The notes under the pieces: model-generated
Seen by the model: the letters and a program-made list of their open reading frames with translations, nothing else
Databases searched by the model: none
Told to the model about the DNA's origin: nothing
Part shown: positions 9,612 through 18,761 of the stretch, piece after piece
How the letters are laid out: every line of letters begins with the position of its first letter
Numbering within the stretch: the first letter of the stretch is position 1
Assembly (NCBI RefSeq): GCF_006716885.1
Contig: NZ_VFPU01000002.1
Coordinates: forward strand, 1-64,000
Source: Ornithinimicrobium humiphilum
Lineage (GTDB): Bacteria; Actinomycetota; Actinomycetes; Actinomycetales; Dermatophilaceae
Direction: 5' to 3'
DNA: 64,000 nt
Translations under genes and position numbers: made by a program

Positions 9612-10094
9612 TCAGGAGGCGAGGACCTCGTCGAGGGTGGCCTCGGCGGTGTCCTCGTTGGTCTTCTCGGCGAGCGCGAGCTCGGAGACCAGGATCTGAC
9701 GCGCCTTGCTCAGCAGCCGCTTCTCGCCCGTGGACAGGCCACGGTCCTTGTCACGGCGCCAGAGGTCGCGGACGACCTCGGCGACCTTGATCACGTCGCC
9801 CGAGGCGAGCTTCTCGAGGTTGGCCTTGTAGCGGCGCGACCAGTTGGTCGGCTCCTCGGTGTGCTCGGCGCGCAGCACGGAGAAGACCTTGTCCAGGCCC
9901 TCCTTGCCGACGACGTCACGAACACCGACGAGGTCGCAGTTCTCCGCAGGCACTTCGATGGTGAGATCGCCCTGGGCCACCTTGAGCTTCAGGTAGAGCT
10001 TCTCCTCGCCCTTGATGGTGCGTGTCTTCATCTCTTCGATGAGAGCGGCTCCGTGATGCGGGTACACGACCGTCTCGCCGACCTTGAACGTCAT
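9612..10094 (-). CDS. carD: CarD-family RNA polymerase-binding transcription factor
   Basis: The 160-residue protein starts [15 protein letters not shown], the hallmark of the Tudor-like RNA polymerase-interaction domain (about 1-60). A helical DNA-binding C-terminal domain with the conserved tryptophan region ([17 protein letters not shown]) follows. CarD stabilises open promoter complexes and is essential in mycobacteria. A GAAAGGGG ribosome binding site lies about 10 nt before the ATG, in contrast with the many leaderless genes here. A 255-nt upstream region with repeats suggests a real 5' leader. Confidence 0.95.
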   Translation of the reverse strand: MTFKVGETVVYPHHGAALIEEMKTRTIKGEEKLYLKLKVAQGDLTIEVPAENCDLVGVRDVVGKEGLDKVFSVLRAEHTEEPTNWSRRYKANLEKLASGDVIKVAEVVRDLWRRDKDRGLSTGEKRLLSKARQILVSELALAEKTNEDTAEATLDEVLAS

Positions 10095-10349
10095 CTTGAG
10101 TTAGCCCCTTTCGCGGACCTCCAAGATATCACGTGTGGCCAGCGTCACGGAAGCACTTGCTTGACATTTGTGCAGGTCAGGGACTTGCAATCGGCTCCGG
10201 AGTATGCATCGAGGGCCCTTCTCCGACCCTCTCGAGATGCCGGAGAAGCGCCTGACGTGCAGGTCAGGCACGGTCCTACGGAATGTCGGACCCCGCGCGC
10301 GACACGCCTGCCCGGCCCGCCCGCGCGAGGCCCCGCTAGGCTGTGCCCC
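10095..10349. promoter_or_regulatory. carD upstream region with direct and inverted repeats
   Basis: This divergent region lies between carD (minus) and the lipoprotein gene (plus). It holds a 12-bp direct repeat GTGCAGGTCAGG at 10170-10181 and 10257-10268. An 8-bp inverted repeat CTTCTCCG/CGGAGAAG spans 10218-10248. On the plus side a -10-like TAGGCT (10337-10342) serves the lipoprotein gene. The carD promoter itself is not obvious. Confidence 0.5.
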
Positions 10350-10901
10350 GTGATCACCGCACGCTCTTCCCGCACCCGCCGCCGCGCGACGATCCTCACC
10401 GCCACCGCCGTGGGCGTCCTGGCCCTCTCCGGCTGCCAGGTCACCAACCCGACCACGACGATGCTGCGCTACGCGCCCGCCGACGGCATCGAGCTGGACG
10501 GCGACAGCGTCGACGTGCGCGACCTGCTGGTCGTCAGCCACGGCGACGGTGCCCCGGCCGTGGTCTCCGGCTCGGTGGTCAACTCCGGCACCGAGGCGAT
10601 CACCGTCACGGTGAGCGTCGAGGGCCAGGAGCTCTCCCCGCAGCTCACCGTCGATCCCGGCACCGCAGTGCGCCTCGACGGCACCCAGCCCGACGGCACC
10701 GAGGGCGAGCGGCTGATCCTCCCGGCCCTGGAGTCCCCGTCCGGGCAGAGCGTCGAGGTCCGCATCACCACCGACAGCGGCGAGACCCTCGGCGGTCGCG
10801 CTCCCGTCCTGCTGCCGCAGGGCCACTACGAGCAGTTCGCCGACGACGCGGGCGGCACCGTCGAGCCGCGGCAGGCCGAGGACCACGGCGAGGACCACTG
10901 A
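10350..10901 (+). CDS. Predicted lipoprotein of unknown function
   Basis: The 183-residue protein has a basic N-terminus, a short hydrophobic stretch and a lipobox VLALSGC near residue 27, so Cys would be lipidated and the protein anchored outside the membrane. The mature part is rich in Thr, Val, Asp and Gly. It contains a beta-rich region with VSGSVVNSGTEAITVTVSVEG, resembling an immunoglobulin-like or FxLYD-type fold. The C-terminus is acidic and His-containing. GTG 10350 is preceded by TAGGCT with a 7-nt gap, so it is probably leaderless. I do not recognise a characterised family. Confidence 0.8.
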   Translation: MITARSSRTRRRATILTATAVGVLALSGCQVTNPTTTMLRYAPADGIELDGDSVDVRDLLVVSHGDGAPAVVSGSVVNSGTEAITVTVSVEGQELSPQLTVDPGTAVRLDGTQPDGTEGERLILPALESPSGQSVEVRITTDSGETLGGRAPVLLPQGHYEQFADDAGGTVEPRQAEDHGEDH

Positions 10902-10918
10902 CCTCCCGACCCCGATCA

Positions 10919-10958
10919 CGCGAGAGCGCCGGCACCCCTGGAGGGGCGCCGGCGCTCT
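10919..10958. terminator. Bidirectional hairpin terminator
   Basis: A 13-bp perfect stem (10919-10931 with 10946-10958) is extended inward by CCCCT/AGGGG with a GG turn. It lies between the convergent lipoprotein gene and phoU and can serve both. Confidence 0.85.
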
Positions 10959-10992
10959 CGCGTTCCCGGACGAGCCGGGGGTGTGCCGTGCC

Positions 10993-11685
10993 TCAGGGCT
11001 CGGCGCGGTGCAGCCGGCCGGCGTCGGAGAGCGGCACCTGCTCGTCGTGCCAGCTGCCGGTGACGAGAAAGACCACCCGGATCGCGACCGAGACGGCGTG
11101 GTCGGCGAAGCGCTCGTAGTAGCGGCCGAGCAGCGTCATGTCGACGGCCTCGCGGGTCGGCCGGGTCGTGCCCTCGTCGAGCAGCAGGCGGAAGACCTCG
11201 CGGTGCAACCGGTCCATGACGTCGTCGCGCGACTGCAGCTCGGCGGCCCCGCTCGGGTCGTGGGCGGCGACGACCTCGCCGGCGCGGACGATCATCTGGG
11301 TCGCCAGCTCGGACATCTCGAGGATGACCGGGCGCAGGTCCTCGGGGACCGCGACGTGCGGGTAGCGCATGCGGGCGAGCTTGGCGACGTGCCGTGCGAG
11401 GTCGCCGCTGCGCTCCAGGTCCGAGCTCATCCGCAGCGCCGTGACGAGCTGTCGCAGGTCGGTGGCGACCGGCTGCTGGCGGGCCAGCACGTCGATCGCG
11501 CGGTTCTCCAGGTCGCGCCGCAGCGCGTCGATCTGCTCGTCGTCGGTGATGACCTGCTCGGCGAGGGCGAGGTCGGCCTCCATGAGCGACCTCGTGGCCC
11601 GCTCCAGGGCCTCCGCCGCGAGCCGGCTCATCTGCACCAGCTGGTCGGAGATGAACTCCAGCTCCTCGTGGAAGAGACTGCGCAC
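10993..11685 (-). CDS. phoU: Phosphate signalling complex protein PhoU
   Basis: The 230-residue all-helical protein consists of two PhoU repeats, each with the conserved metal-contact patterns (DLRQLVTALRMSSDLERSGDLARHVAKLA and RYYERFADHAVSVAIRV). PhoU restrains the PhoR/SenX3 kinase and Pst transport when phosphate is ample. The GTG start at 11685 follows a GGGGAA site. The gene is divergent from senX3-regX3, the usual actinobacterial arrangement, which supports a phosphate role for the neighbouring two-component system. Confidence 0.93.
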   Translation of the reverse strand: MRSLFHEELEFISDQLVQMSRLAAEALERATRSLMEADLALAEQVITDDEQIDALRRDLENRAIDVLARQQPVATDLRQLVTALRMSSDLERSGDLARHVAKLARMRYPHVAVPEDLRPVILEMSELATQMIVRAGEVVAAHDPSGAAELQSRDDVMDRLHREVFRLLLDEGTTRPTREAVDMTLLGRYYERFADHAVSVAIRVVFLVTGSWHDEQVPLSDAGRLHRAEP

Positions 11686-11879
11686 CGGGCGTTCCCCTTT
11701 CGTCTCGCGTGCTCCGGTCCCGGGCCGTCCCGGGACACCGTCCCCGAGCCTGGCAGCGCCGGGTGAACGGAGGACGACCCCGGCGTGAACCCGTCGTACC
11801 TCCCGGGTGGCCGTCCGTCCACGGCGCCCACGTGCCGACCGGTGGTCCCGCCGGGGCACTGGCAGCCTAGTCTGAGCAC

Positions 11880-13148
11880 GTGGATCCCGTCATCGCGGCA
11901 CTCCTGGGCGCGCTCGCCGGCGCCGCCCTCATCGTGCTCGCGGTCCGGCTGCGCCGCCGGGGCTCGGCGGCCCCCGCCGCCCCCACCACCGCGCCACCAC
12001 CCGGGGAGGTGCCGGTGCCCGACGGCGTCGGCGACGTCCTCGCGGTGCTGCGCGCGGGCGCGATCGTCGTCGACCGCAGCGCGCGCGTGCGCCTCGCCAG
12101 CGCCTCGGTCGCCCCCTTCGGGCTGGTCCGGGGCGACATGCTGGTGCGCCCCGAGCTCCGCGAGCTGGTCGAGGCGGTCCACCGCGACGGCATGGTGCGC
12201 GAGCGCGAGCTCGAGATCGCCCGCGGCCCGATCGGCGAGGGCCGGCTGGTGCTCGCCGCCCGGGTGGCCCCGATCCGCCCCGGCCTGGTGCTCGTCCTCG
12301 TCGACGACCGCACCCAGGCCCGCCGCGTCGAGGAGGTCCGCCGCGACTTCGTCGTCAACGTCAGCCACGAGCTCAAGACCCCCGTCGGCGGGCTGGCGCT
12401 GCTGGCCGAGGCCGTCCAGGGCGCGGCCAACGACCCGGAGGCCATCGCGCGCTTCGCCGGCCGCATGAAGACCGAGACCGAGCGCCTGACCCGGCTGGTC
12501 AGCGAGATCGTCGACCTCTCCCGCCTGCAGGCCAGCGACCTGCTCGCCGACATGACCGTCGTCGACGTCGCCGCCTGCGCCGAGGAGGCCGTGGACCAGG
12601 CGCACCTGCTGGCGGGCAACCGCGAGGTGCTGGCCGCCACCGCCGGCGACCCTGCCCGGCTGCGGGTCTACGGCGACAAGGACCTCATCACGACCGCCAT
12701 CCGCAACCTGGTGACCAACGCGATCGCCTACTCCGAGGACAGCACCCGCGTCAGCGTCGTCACGCGCCGGACCGGCGACCTCGTCGAGGTCGCCGTCACC
12801 GACCAGGGTCGCGGCATCTCCCCCACCGACCAGGAGCGGATCTTCGAGCGCTTCTACCGGGTCGACGCCGCGCGCTCGCGCAGCACGGGCGGCACCGGCC
12901 TCGGACTCTCGATCGTCAAGCACATCTGCGACAACCACGGCGGCGACGTCACGGTCTGGAGCCAGGAGGGCGAGGGCTCGACCTTCACCATCCGGCTCCC
13001 CGCCGCGGACGACGACGCCCTCCCCGTCGGCGCCCTGGCCCCGCACCGTCCCGGCCAGCCGTCGAAGGTCGCCGACCCCGCGCACGGCGACTCCCCACCC
13101 TCGGAGGCGTCGGTCGCCTCCCCGTCCCGGAAAGGCAGGCACGCATGA
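11880..13148 (+). CDS. senX3: Sensor histidine kinase SenX3 (phosphate response)
   Basis: This 422-residue kinase has a single N-terminal membrane helix (about residues 5-22), then a Pro/Ala linker and a PAS-like domain (about 45-150). The HisKA phosphoacceptor is in VNVSHELKTPVGG (His near 163). The ATPase domain has an N box around VTNAIAYSED and a G box in GGTGLGLSIVKHICDNHGG. It phosphorylates RegX3 under phosphate limitation. TAGTCT (11868-11873) 6 nt before the GTG marks a leaderless promoter. The last codons overlap regX3 by ATGA. Confidence 0.93.
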   Translation: MDPVIAALLGALAGAALIVLAVRLRRRGSAAPAAPTTAPPPGEVPVPDGVGDVLAVLRAGAIVVDRSARVRLASASVAPFGLVRGDMLVRPELRELVEAVHRDGMVRERELEIARGPIGEGRLVLAARVAPIRPGLVLVLVDDRTQARRVEEVRRDFVVNVSHELKTPVGGLALLAEAVQGAANDPEAIARFAGRMKTETERLTRLVSEIVDLSRLQASDLLADMTVVDVAACAEEAVDQAHLLAGNREVLAATAGDPARLRVYGDKDLITTAIRNLVTNAIAYSEDSTRVSVVTRRTGDLVEVAVTDQGRGISPTDQERIFERFYRVDAARSRSTGGTGLGLSIVKHICDNHGGDVTVWSQEGEGSTFTIRLPAADDDALPVGALAPHRPGQPSKVADPAHGDSPPSEASVASPSRKGRHA

Positions 13149-13828
13149 CGAGGATCCTCGTGGTCGAGGACGAGGAGTCCTTCTCCGATCCCCTCTCCTA
13201 CCTCCTCGAGCGTGAGGGGTATGACGTGGCCGTCGCCGCGACCGGCCCGGACGCGATCGCCGAGTTCGACCGCAACGGCGCCGACCTCGTGCTGCTCGAT
13301 CTCATGCTGCCGGGACTGCCGGGCGTCGACGTGCTGCGCGCGCTGCGCCAGCGCTCGGGGGTCCCGGTCATCATGCTCACCGCCAAGGACTCCGAGATCG
13401 ACAAGGTCGTCGGCCTGGAGGTCGGGGCCGACGACTACGTCACCAAGCCCTACTCCGGGCGCGAGCTGCTCGCCCGCATCAAGGCGGTGCTGCGCCGGCT
13501 GGCCGAGCCCGAGGAGCTGGTGCCCTCGACGGTGGAGTCCGGCCCGGTCCGCATGGACGTCGAGCGGCACACCGTGCAGGTGCACGGCGAGCCGGTGTCG
13601 ATGCCGCTCAAGGAGTTCGAGCTGCTCGAGATGCTGCTGCGCAACGCCGGCCGGGTGCTGACCCGGGGTCAGCTCATCGACCGGGTCTGGGGCAGCGACT
13701 ACGTCGGCGACACCAAGACCCTCGACGTCCACATCAAGCGGCTGCGCGCCAAGATCGAGCCCGACCCGGGCAAGCCGGTGCACATCGTCACCGTGCGCGG
13801 CCTGGGCTACAAGTTCGACGCCGAGTAG
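13145..13828 (+). CDS. regX3: Response regulator RegX3
   Basis: The 227-residue OmpR/PhoB-type regulator has a receiver domain with acidic residues EDEE near 8-11, the phosphoacceptor in LVLLDLMLPG (Asp about 53) and the conserved lysine in VTKPYSGREL. The winged-helix DNA-binding domain (about 130-225) ends RGLGYKFDAE. It is translationally coupled to senX3. It should control phosphate scavenging genes, plausibly including pit in this window, which is inference. Confidence 0.95.
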   Translation: MTRILVVEDEESFSDPLSYLLEREGYDVAVAATGPDAIAEFDRNGADLVLLDLMLPGLPGVDVLRALRQRSGVPVIMLTAKDSEIDKVVGLEVGADDYVTKPYSGRELLARIKAVLRRLAEPEELVPSTVESGPVRMDVERHTVQVHGEPVSMPLKEFELLEMLLRNAGRVLTRGQLIDRVWGSDYVGDTKTLDVHIKRLRAKIEPDPGKPVHIVTVRGLGYKFDAE

Positions 13829-13853
13829 CGGCCGCCACCACCCGCCGGCGCGC

Positions 13854-14609
13854 CTACTTCTTGCCCTGGTTGGCGACCTGCTCGATGGCCGCCGCCGCGG
13901 CGTCGGGGTCGAGGTAGCGGCCGCCGGCGGTGACCGGACGCAGGTCCGCGTCCAGCTCGTAGAGCAGCGGGATGCCGGTGGGGATGTTGAGGCCGACGAT
14001 GTCGTCGTCGGAGATGCCGTCGAGGTGCTTGACGAGGGCGCGCAGGCTGTTGCCGTGCGCCGCCACGAGAACGGTCCTCCCGGCCCGCAGGTCGGGCACG
14101 ATGCCGGACTCCCAGTAGGGCAGCATCCGGGCGATGACGTCCTTGAGGCACTCGGTGCGGGGCATCTCGTCGCCGAGGTCGGCGTAGCGGGGGTCGCCCG
14201 CCTGCGAGAACTCGTTGTCGTCGTCGATGGGCGGCGGGGGCGTGTCGAAGCTGCGGCGCCAGAGCATGAACTGCTCCTCGCCGTACTTCTCGCGGGTCGC
14301 GGCCTTGTCCAGACCCTGCAGGGCGCCATAGTGACGCTCGTTGAGGCGCCAGGAGCGGTGCACCGGGATCCAGTGCCGGTCGGCGACATCGAGGGCGGTG
14401 TGGGCGGTGGTGATGGCGCGGCGCAGCAGGGAGGTGTGGAGCACGTCCGGCAGCAGCTGCTCGGCCGCCATCAGCTCCCCGGCGCGCACGGCCTCCGCCC
14501 GGCCCTTGTCCGTCAGGTCGACGTCGACCCATCCGGTGAACAGGTTCTTGGCGTTCCAGTCGCTCTCGCCGTGGCGGAGCAGGATCAGGGTGTGGGCGGC
14601 TTCGCTCAT
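13854..14609 (-). CDS. gpmA: 2,3-bisphosphoglycerate-dependent phosphoglycerate mutase
   Basis: This 251-residue glycolytic/gluconeogenic enzyme has the phosphohistidine motif [10 protein letters not shown] (His near 14), [11 protein letters not shown] and the second catalytic histidine in [13 protein letters not shown]. It interconverts 3- and 2-phosphoglycerate. A minus-strand TAGGCT lies 7 nt before the ATG (hexamer at about 14617-14622) and there is no Shine-Dalgarno, so it is probably leaderless. It sits next to regX3 as in mycobacteria and relatives. Confidence 0.95.
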   Translation of the reverse strand: MSEAAHTLILLRHGESDWNAKNLFTGWVDVDLTDKGRAEAVRAGELMAAEQLLPDVLHTSLLRRAITTAHTALDVADRHWIPVHRSWRLNERHYGALQGLDKAATREKYGEEQFMLWRRSFDTPPPPIDDDNEFSQAGDPRYADLGDEMPRTECLKDVIARMLPYWESGIVPDLRAGRTVLVAAHGNSLRALVKHLDGISDDDIVGLNIPTGIPLLYELDADLRPVTAGGRYLDPDAAAAAIEQVANQGKK

Positions 14610-14619
14610 GCCACCCAGC

Positions 14620-15195
14620 CTACCCAGCGCGGTCCGGCCCGTCCCCGGGGGCGAGCGCGCCGCCGGCGGGCTCCGTCGTCGCGGGGTCGACACCCTCCCC
14701 CGCCGCGTCGAGCGCCTCGAGCTCGGCCCGGAAGGCCTCCAGGTTGCGGGTCGACTCGCCATGCGTGCGGCGCCAGGTCCACTCGCGGCGGATCGAGGTC
14801 CAGAAGCCGAGCCGCAGCAGCTCGTCGAAGGGCTCGTCGCAGGCTGCGAGGACCGCACCCAGCAGCTCGTCGACAGCGCGGTCGTCCAGGCCCGCGAGGA
14901 GCACCCGGCCTGTGAGGAAGACGTCGCCGGAGCCGTCGATGGCGTAGGCCAGGCCCGGGAGCCGCAGGTTGCGGCGCAGCAGGCGGCGGTAGACCTCCTC
15001 GTGGTTCTCGTCGGGGTTGCGCACGACGAACGCCCGCACGTCGACCGCCCGGTCGCCCACGACGAGCGAGACCACGGTGCGCAGCTTGCGCTCGCCCGGC
15101 AGGGTGACGACCAGCTCGCCGTCACGGGCGCCGTCCTCGACCGGCACCTCGAGGGCCAGCAGCTGCCCGCGCAGCCGTTCCGCGGCGGCGCTCAC
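14620..15195 (-). CDS. YbjN-domain protein
   Basis: The 191-residue protein has the YbjN/type III chaperone-like alpha-beta fold. [39 protein letters not shown] and [17 protein letters not shown] are the recognisable parts. The GTG start overlaps the mshA stop by 4 nt, and this mshA-ybjN-gpmA order is widespread in Actinobacteria. The molecular role is unknown. The last 30 residues (Ala/Gly/Pro-rich) are probably disordered. Confidence 0.85.
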   Translation of the reverse strand: MSAAAERLRGQLLALEVPVEDGARDGELVVTLPGERKLRTVVSLVVGDRAVDVRAFVVRNPDENHEEVYRRLLRRNLRLPGLAYAIDGSGDVFLTGRVLLAGLDDRAVDELLGAVLAACDEPFDELLRLGFWTSIRREWTWRRTHGESTRNLEAFRAELEALDAAGEGVDPATTEPAGGALAPGDGPDRAG

Positions 15196-16526
15196 GTGCC
15201 CGCCCCCGGCCCGCCGCCCGGCACGCCGACCGGCCCGGGCGAACCCAGCCGTCGCGCCGCGACGGCGCCGGAGTAGACCTCGACCAGCCGGTCGACCGTG
15301 TGCTCCCAGGAGAACTGCTCGGCGTGGGCGACCGCCCGGGTGCTCCAGGCCGCGCGCTCGGCAGGGTCCTCGAGCCGCTGCAGGGTGGCGGCGAGCTCGT
15401 CGGCCCAGACCTCGGGGTCGTGCCCGTCGACGAGGACGCCGGCACGGCCGACCGCCACCGGCAGTCCGCCCACGCGGGCCGCGACGACCGGGGTGCCGCT
15501 GGCCAGGGCCTCGACGGCGACCAGGCCGAAGGACTCGTTGTAGGAGGGAACGGCGACGAGGTCCGCGGCGCGGAACCACGTCGCCAGCTCCTCGCGCGAG
15601 ACCGGGGGACGGATCTGCACGAGGTCCTCCAGACCCTCCTGGACGACCACCTTGCGCAGCGCCTTCGGGCGCGTCAGACCGGATCCGGACAGCCCGCCCA
15701 GCACGACCACCCGCAGCCGGTCGCGCAGCGCGGGGTCGCGGCGCACCAGCTCGCCGGCGGCGCGGACGAGCACGTCCGGGGCCTTGAGCGGCTGGATGCG
15801 GCCGACGAAGAGCAGCACGACGGCGTCGGGGTCGAGGCCCACCTCGGCCCGCGCCTCGTCCTGCGGGCCGGGCCGGAAGGTCTCCAGCGCCACGCCGGGC
15901 GGCACCACGTGCACGGCGGCGGGGTCGGCGCCGTAGAGGTCCACGAGCTCGCGTGCCTCCTCGGGGGTGTTGGCGACCAGGGCGTCGGCGCGGGCCACCA
16001 CCTGCTCCTCGCCGATCTCCCGGCCCCGCGGCTCCGGCTGGTCGCCCTCGGCGAGCGCCCGGTTCTTGACCTTGGCCATCGTGTGCATGGTCTGCACGAG
16101 CGGGACGTCGAAGCGGTCGGAGGCGATCCAGCCGACCTGGCCGGAGAGCCAGTAGTGGGCGTGGATGAGGTCGAAGTGGCCCTCGGGGCGGCCGGCGAGG
16201 TGCGAGGAGAAGTCGGCCGCGAAGGCGCACAGCTGGCCCGGCAGGTCCTCCTTGCCGAGGCCCTCCAGGGGCCCGGCCGTCACGTGGTGCACGGTCACCC
16301 CCGGCGCCAGGGGCACGCTGCCGCCCTGCGACCCGGAGGTCGCCCGCGTGAAGACGTCGACGAGGACGCCGCGGCGCGCGAGCCGGGTCGCCGTCTCGAC
16401 GACGTAGACGTTGAGGCCTCCGGCGTCGCCGGTGCCGGGCCGCTCCAGCGGCGAGGTGTGGACCGACACCATCGCCACGTGCCGCAGGCCACCGTTCGGC
16501 CGCTCGAGGCTGTCCGTGCTGGTCAC
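15192..16526 (-). CDS. mshA: D-inositol-3-phosphate glycosyltransferase MshA
   Basis: The 444-residue GT4 (GT-B fold) enzyme starts mycothiol synthesis by joining N-acetylglucosamine from UDP-GlcNAc to inositol-3-phosphate. Diagnostic segments are [20 protein letters not shown] (about 20-39), [25 protein letters not shown] and the sugar-nucleotide acceptor loop [22 protein letters not shown] start at 16526 with a -10-like CAGACT 6 nt upstream (16533-16538) and no Shine-Dalgarno. mshD and mscR are elsewhere in this window; mshB and mshC are not. Confidence 0.95.
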   Translation of the reverse strand: MTSTDSLERPNGGLRHVAMVSVHTSPLERPGTGDAGGLNVYVVETATRLARRGVLVDVFTRATSGSQGGSVPLAPGVTVHHVTAGPLEGLGKEDLPGQLCAFAADFSSHLAGRPEGHFDLIHAHYWLSGQVGWIASDRFDVPLVQTMHTMAKVKNRALAEGDQPEPRGREIGEEQVVARADALVANTPEEARELVDLYGADPAAVHVVPPGVALETFRPGPQDEARAEVGLDPDAVVLLFVGRIQPLKAPDVLVRAAGELVRRDPALRDRLRVVVLGGLSGSGLTRPKALRKVVVQEGLEDLVQIRPPVSREELATWFRAADLVAVPSYNESFGLVAVEALASGTPVVAARVGGLPVAVGRAGVLVDGHDPEVWADELAATLQRLEDPAERAAWSTRAVAHAEQFSWEHTVDRLVEVYSGAVAARRLGSPGPVGVPGGGPGAGT

Positions 16527-16584
16527 CGCACCAGTCTGGCACGGGCCGCACGAGGTCTCCCCCGGGCCCGCCTACCCTGGACCG

Positions 16585-17421
16585 GTGACCCCACGACCCG
16601 GCCGCGCCGGTGGCCGGCCGCTCGGCACGGTCACCCGTGGCACGACCAACCCCAACCGGCTCCGCCGGGTGGACCGGTGGATGGCCTGGGCGCTGCGGGA
16701 CGTGCTGCGGGCCCCGGCCGGCTCGCCGGTCGTCGTCGACCTCGGCTACGGCGCCTCGCCGGTCACCGTCCTCGAGCTCGCCGACCGCCTCCGGCAGGTG
16801 CGGCCCGACATCCGCCTCGTGGGGGTCGAGATCGAGCCGGAGCGGGTGGCCCGTGGCACCGCGGTGGCCGACCCGCCGGCGGTCGACTTCGTGCTGGGCG
16901 GCTTCGAGGTGCCGGTGCCCACGACCAGCGGCACGGACCCGGTCGTGGTGCGCGCCCTCAACGTGCTGCGCCAGTACGCCGAGGACGAGGTCGCCGACGC
17001 CTGGGCCCGCATGGTCGCGCGGCTGGCCCCGGGCGGTGCGCTCGTCGAGGGCACCTGCGACGAGGTGGGCCGGCTCGCGACCTGGGTCGACGTGCGGCGC
17101 GGCGCCGACGGCTCCCCCGACCCGCGGACCCTCACGCTGGCCTGGCGGCTCGCCGGCCTCGAGCGCCCCTCGGTCGTCGCGGAACGGCTGCCCAAGGTGC
17201 TCATCCACCGCAACGTCCCCGGCGAGGGCGTCCACGCCCTGCTGTCCGACCTCGACCGCGCGTGGGCGCGGCACGCCCCGCTCGCCTCCTACGGCGCGCG
17301 CCAGCGGCTGGTCGCCTGCGCCGAGGAGCTCCGAGGGGCGGGCTGGCCCGTGCGGCACGGGCCAACGCGCTGGCGCGAGGGCGAGCTGACGGTCGACTGG
17401 GCCGCCGTCGCACCTCACTAG
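16585..17421 (+). CDS. Class I SAM-dependent methyltransferase-like protein
   Basis: The 278-residue protein has a Rossmann methyltransferase core. Motif I is VVVDLGYGASPVT (about 51-63), the acidic strand end is GVEIEPERVA, and VVRALNVLRQY is the motif IV position. Motif I has GYG in place of the usual GxGxG. The substrate is unknown. A leaderless promoter is indicated by TACCCT (16573-16578) 6 nt before GTG 16585. It is divergent from mshA, and the two share a 58-nt promoter region. Confidence 0.8.
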   Translation: MTPRPGRAGGRPLGTVTRGTTNPNRLRRVDRWMAWALRDVLRAPAGSPVVVDLGYGASPVTVLELADRLRQVRPDIRLVGVEIEPERVARGTAVADPPAVDFVLGGFEVPVPTTSGTDPVVVRALNVLRQYAEDEVADAWARMVARLAPGGALVEGTCDEVGRLATWVDVRRGADGSPDPRTLTLAWRLAGLERPSVVAERLPKVLIHRNVPGEGVHALLSDLDRAWARHAPLASYGARQRLVACAEELRGAGWPVRHGPTRWREGELTVDWAAVAPH

Positions 17422-17471
17422 CGTCACCCTCCCGGGTCAGCCTCGGTGCGAATAGGGGGCCGGACGAGACC

Positions 17472-17894
17472 TCAGGCCTCGAGGTCGTCCTCGTCCTCGC
17501 AGCGGGCGTAGTCGTCCTGGAGCCGGATGATGTCCGCCTCGTCGAAGGCGCCGAAGGCCAGCTCGAGGATCCGGACCGGCCGGTCGCCGGAGTTGCCGAG
17601 GCGGTGCACGGCGCCCGGCGGCACCCACACCATGTCACCCACGGAGGCGGTCCACGCGCGGTCGTCGACCTGGACGTCGGCGGTGCCGTCGAGCACGTGC
17701 CACATCTCGGCCCGGTGGCCGTGAGTCTGCAGCGACAGCCGCCGGCCGGGCTCGACCGTGATGGTCTTGACCGTCACCGGCTCGTTGGTCGTGAACTGCT
17801 GGAACCGGCCCCAGGGGCGCTCGACGACGAACACGTCCTGGGTGCGGTCACGCTGCTGCGCCTCGAACGAGGTGTCCTCGACGGACTGAGCCAT
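17472..17894 (-). CDS. Cupin protein, mannose-6-phosphate isomerase type II-like
   Basis: The 140-residue single cupin contains VERPWGRFQQFTTN and LQTHGHRAEMWHVLDGTADV. These match the C-terminal cupin of bifunctional mannose-1-phosphate guanylyltransferase/mannose-6-phosphate isomerases, and the metal-binding His/Glu residues (HxHxxxxWHVLDG) are visible. Stand-alone copies may isomerise sugar phosphates or bind a sugar nucleotide; which is unknown here. The start at 17894 is chosen for the strong GAGGAGG about 8 nt upstream. Confidence 0.8.
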   Translation of the reverse strand: MAQSVEDTSFEAQQRDRTQDVFVVERPWGRFQQFTTNEPVTVKTITVEPGRRLSLQTHGHRAEMWHVLDGTADVQVDDRAWTASVGDMVWVPPGAVHRLGNSGDRPVRILELAFGAFDEADIIRLQDDYARCEDEDDLEA

Positions 17895-17954
17895 GAAACT
17901 TCCTCCTCGCCGGGCGCCCTGCGCGCCCGGTCTGTGCGAACCCCCCAAACCCCC

Positions 17955-18761
17955 TCACGGTGCGGAGAGGAACTCCCCGACGAGCTCACGGGTGGCGCGC
18001 CGGTGCTCCCACATGATGCCACCCGGGGGCAGGATGCGCACCGTGACCGAGGACAGCACCTCCCCCAGCTCGCGGGCCACCGGGGCGGGGTGCAGGTCGT
18101 CGTCCTCCTGCCCGACCACGAGCACGGGGCAGGTGACCCGGGCGAGCACCGACCGGTCGATCACCGGGACGCGGTCGGGCAGCACGCGCAGCACGCCGGC
18201 GACCCCGGTGGTGACCAGGTGCTCGGCCTGCTCGCGGCACCAGGCCACGACCCTCGGGTCGGTGCGCACGGCGGCGGGCTGCTCGCCGAGGAGGTGGCGC
18301 GCCACCGGGCCGGGGTCGCCGGCCTCGACCCGGGCCGCGAGGCTCCCGAGACGGCGCATGGCCTCGTCGCCCCGCGGCCGGTCGATCAGGGCCGGCAGCA
18401 CGAGCACGACCCGCTCGAACCGGTCGGGATCCTCGGCCAGCAGCGCCAGCAGGGCTCCGGCACCCATGCTGACGCCCAGGGCGCGGTCGGCCCCGAGCTG
18501 GTCGGCGACCGCGCGCACGTCCGCCGCGAGCTCGGCATACCCCCAGTCCTCGGTGGCCGGGGTGAAGGAGCGGCCGTGGCCGCGCTGGTGCACGAAGCTG
18601 CACGTGCCCCGGACCGCCGAGGCGTAGGGGCGGGTGGTGCTGATGGAGCCGGCCAGCCCGTGCACGAAGAGGGAGTGCGGGTCGCCCTTGCCGGTCGTCA
18701 GGACCTCGAGGTCGCCGCCGGGGGCCGCCAGCAGGCTGGTGCGCGGGCCGCTCAGGCTCAC
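17955..18761 (-). CDS. Alpha/beta hydrolase
   Basis: The 268-residue alpha/beta-hydrolase fold protein has an HGLAGS oxyanion region near residue 35, a RGHGRS segment, and a nucleophile elbow GVSMGAG (Ser near 104). The acid is probably in VVGQEDDDLHP (about 213). The final catalytic His is replaced or displaced in GGIMWEHRRATRELV, where His is near 250. The substrate is unknown. The GTG start overlaps the stop of the DUF2516 gene (GTGA). Confidence 0.82.
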   Translation of the reverse strand: MSLSGPRTSLLAAPGGDLEVLTTGKGDPHSLFVHGLAGSISTTRPYASAVRGTCSFVHQRGHGRSFTPATEDWGYAELAADVRAVADQLGADRALGVSMGAGALLALLAEDPDRFERVVLVLPALIDRPRGDEAMRRLGSLAARVEAGDPGPVARHLLGEQPAAVRTDPRVVAWCREQAEHLVTTGVAGVLRVLPDRVPVIDRSVLARVTCPVLVVGQEDDDLHPAPVARELGEVLSSVTVRILPPGGIMWEHRRATRELVGEFLSAP

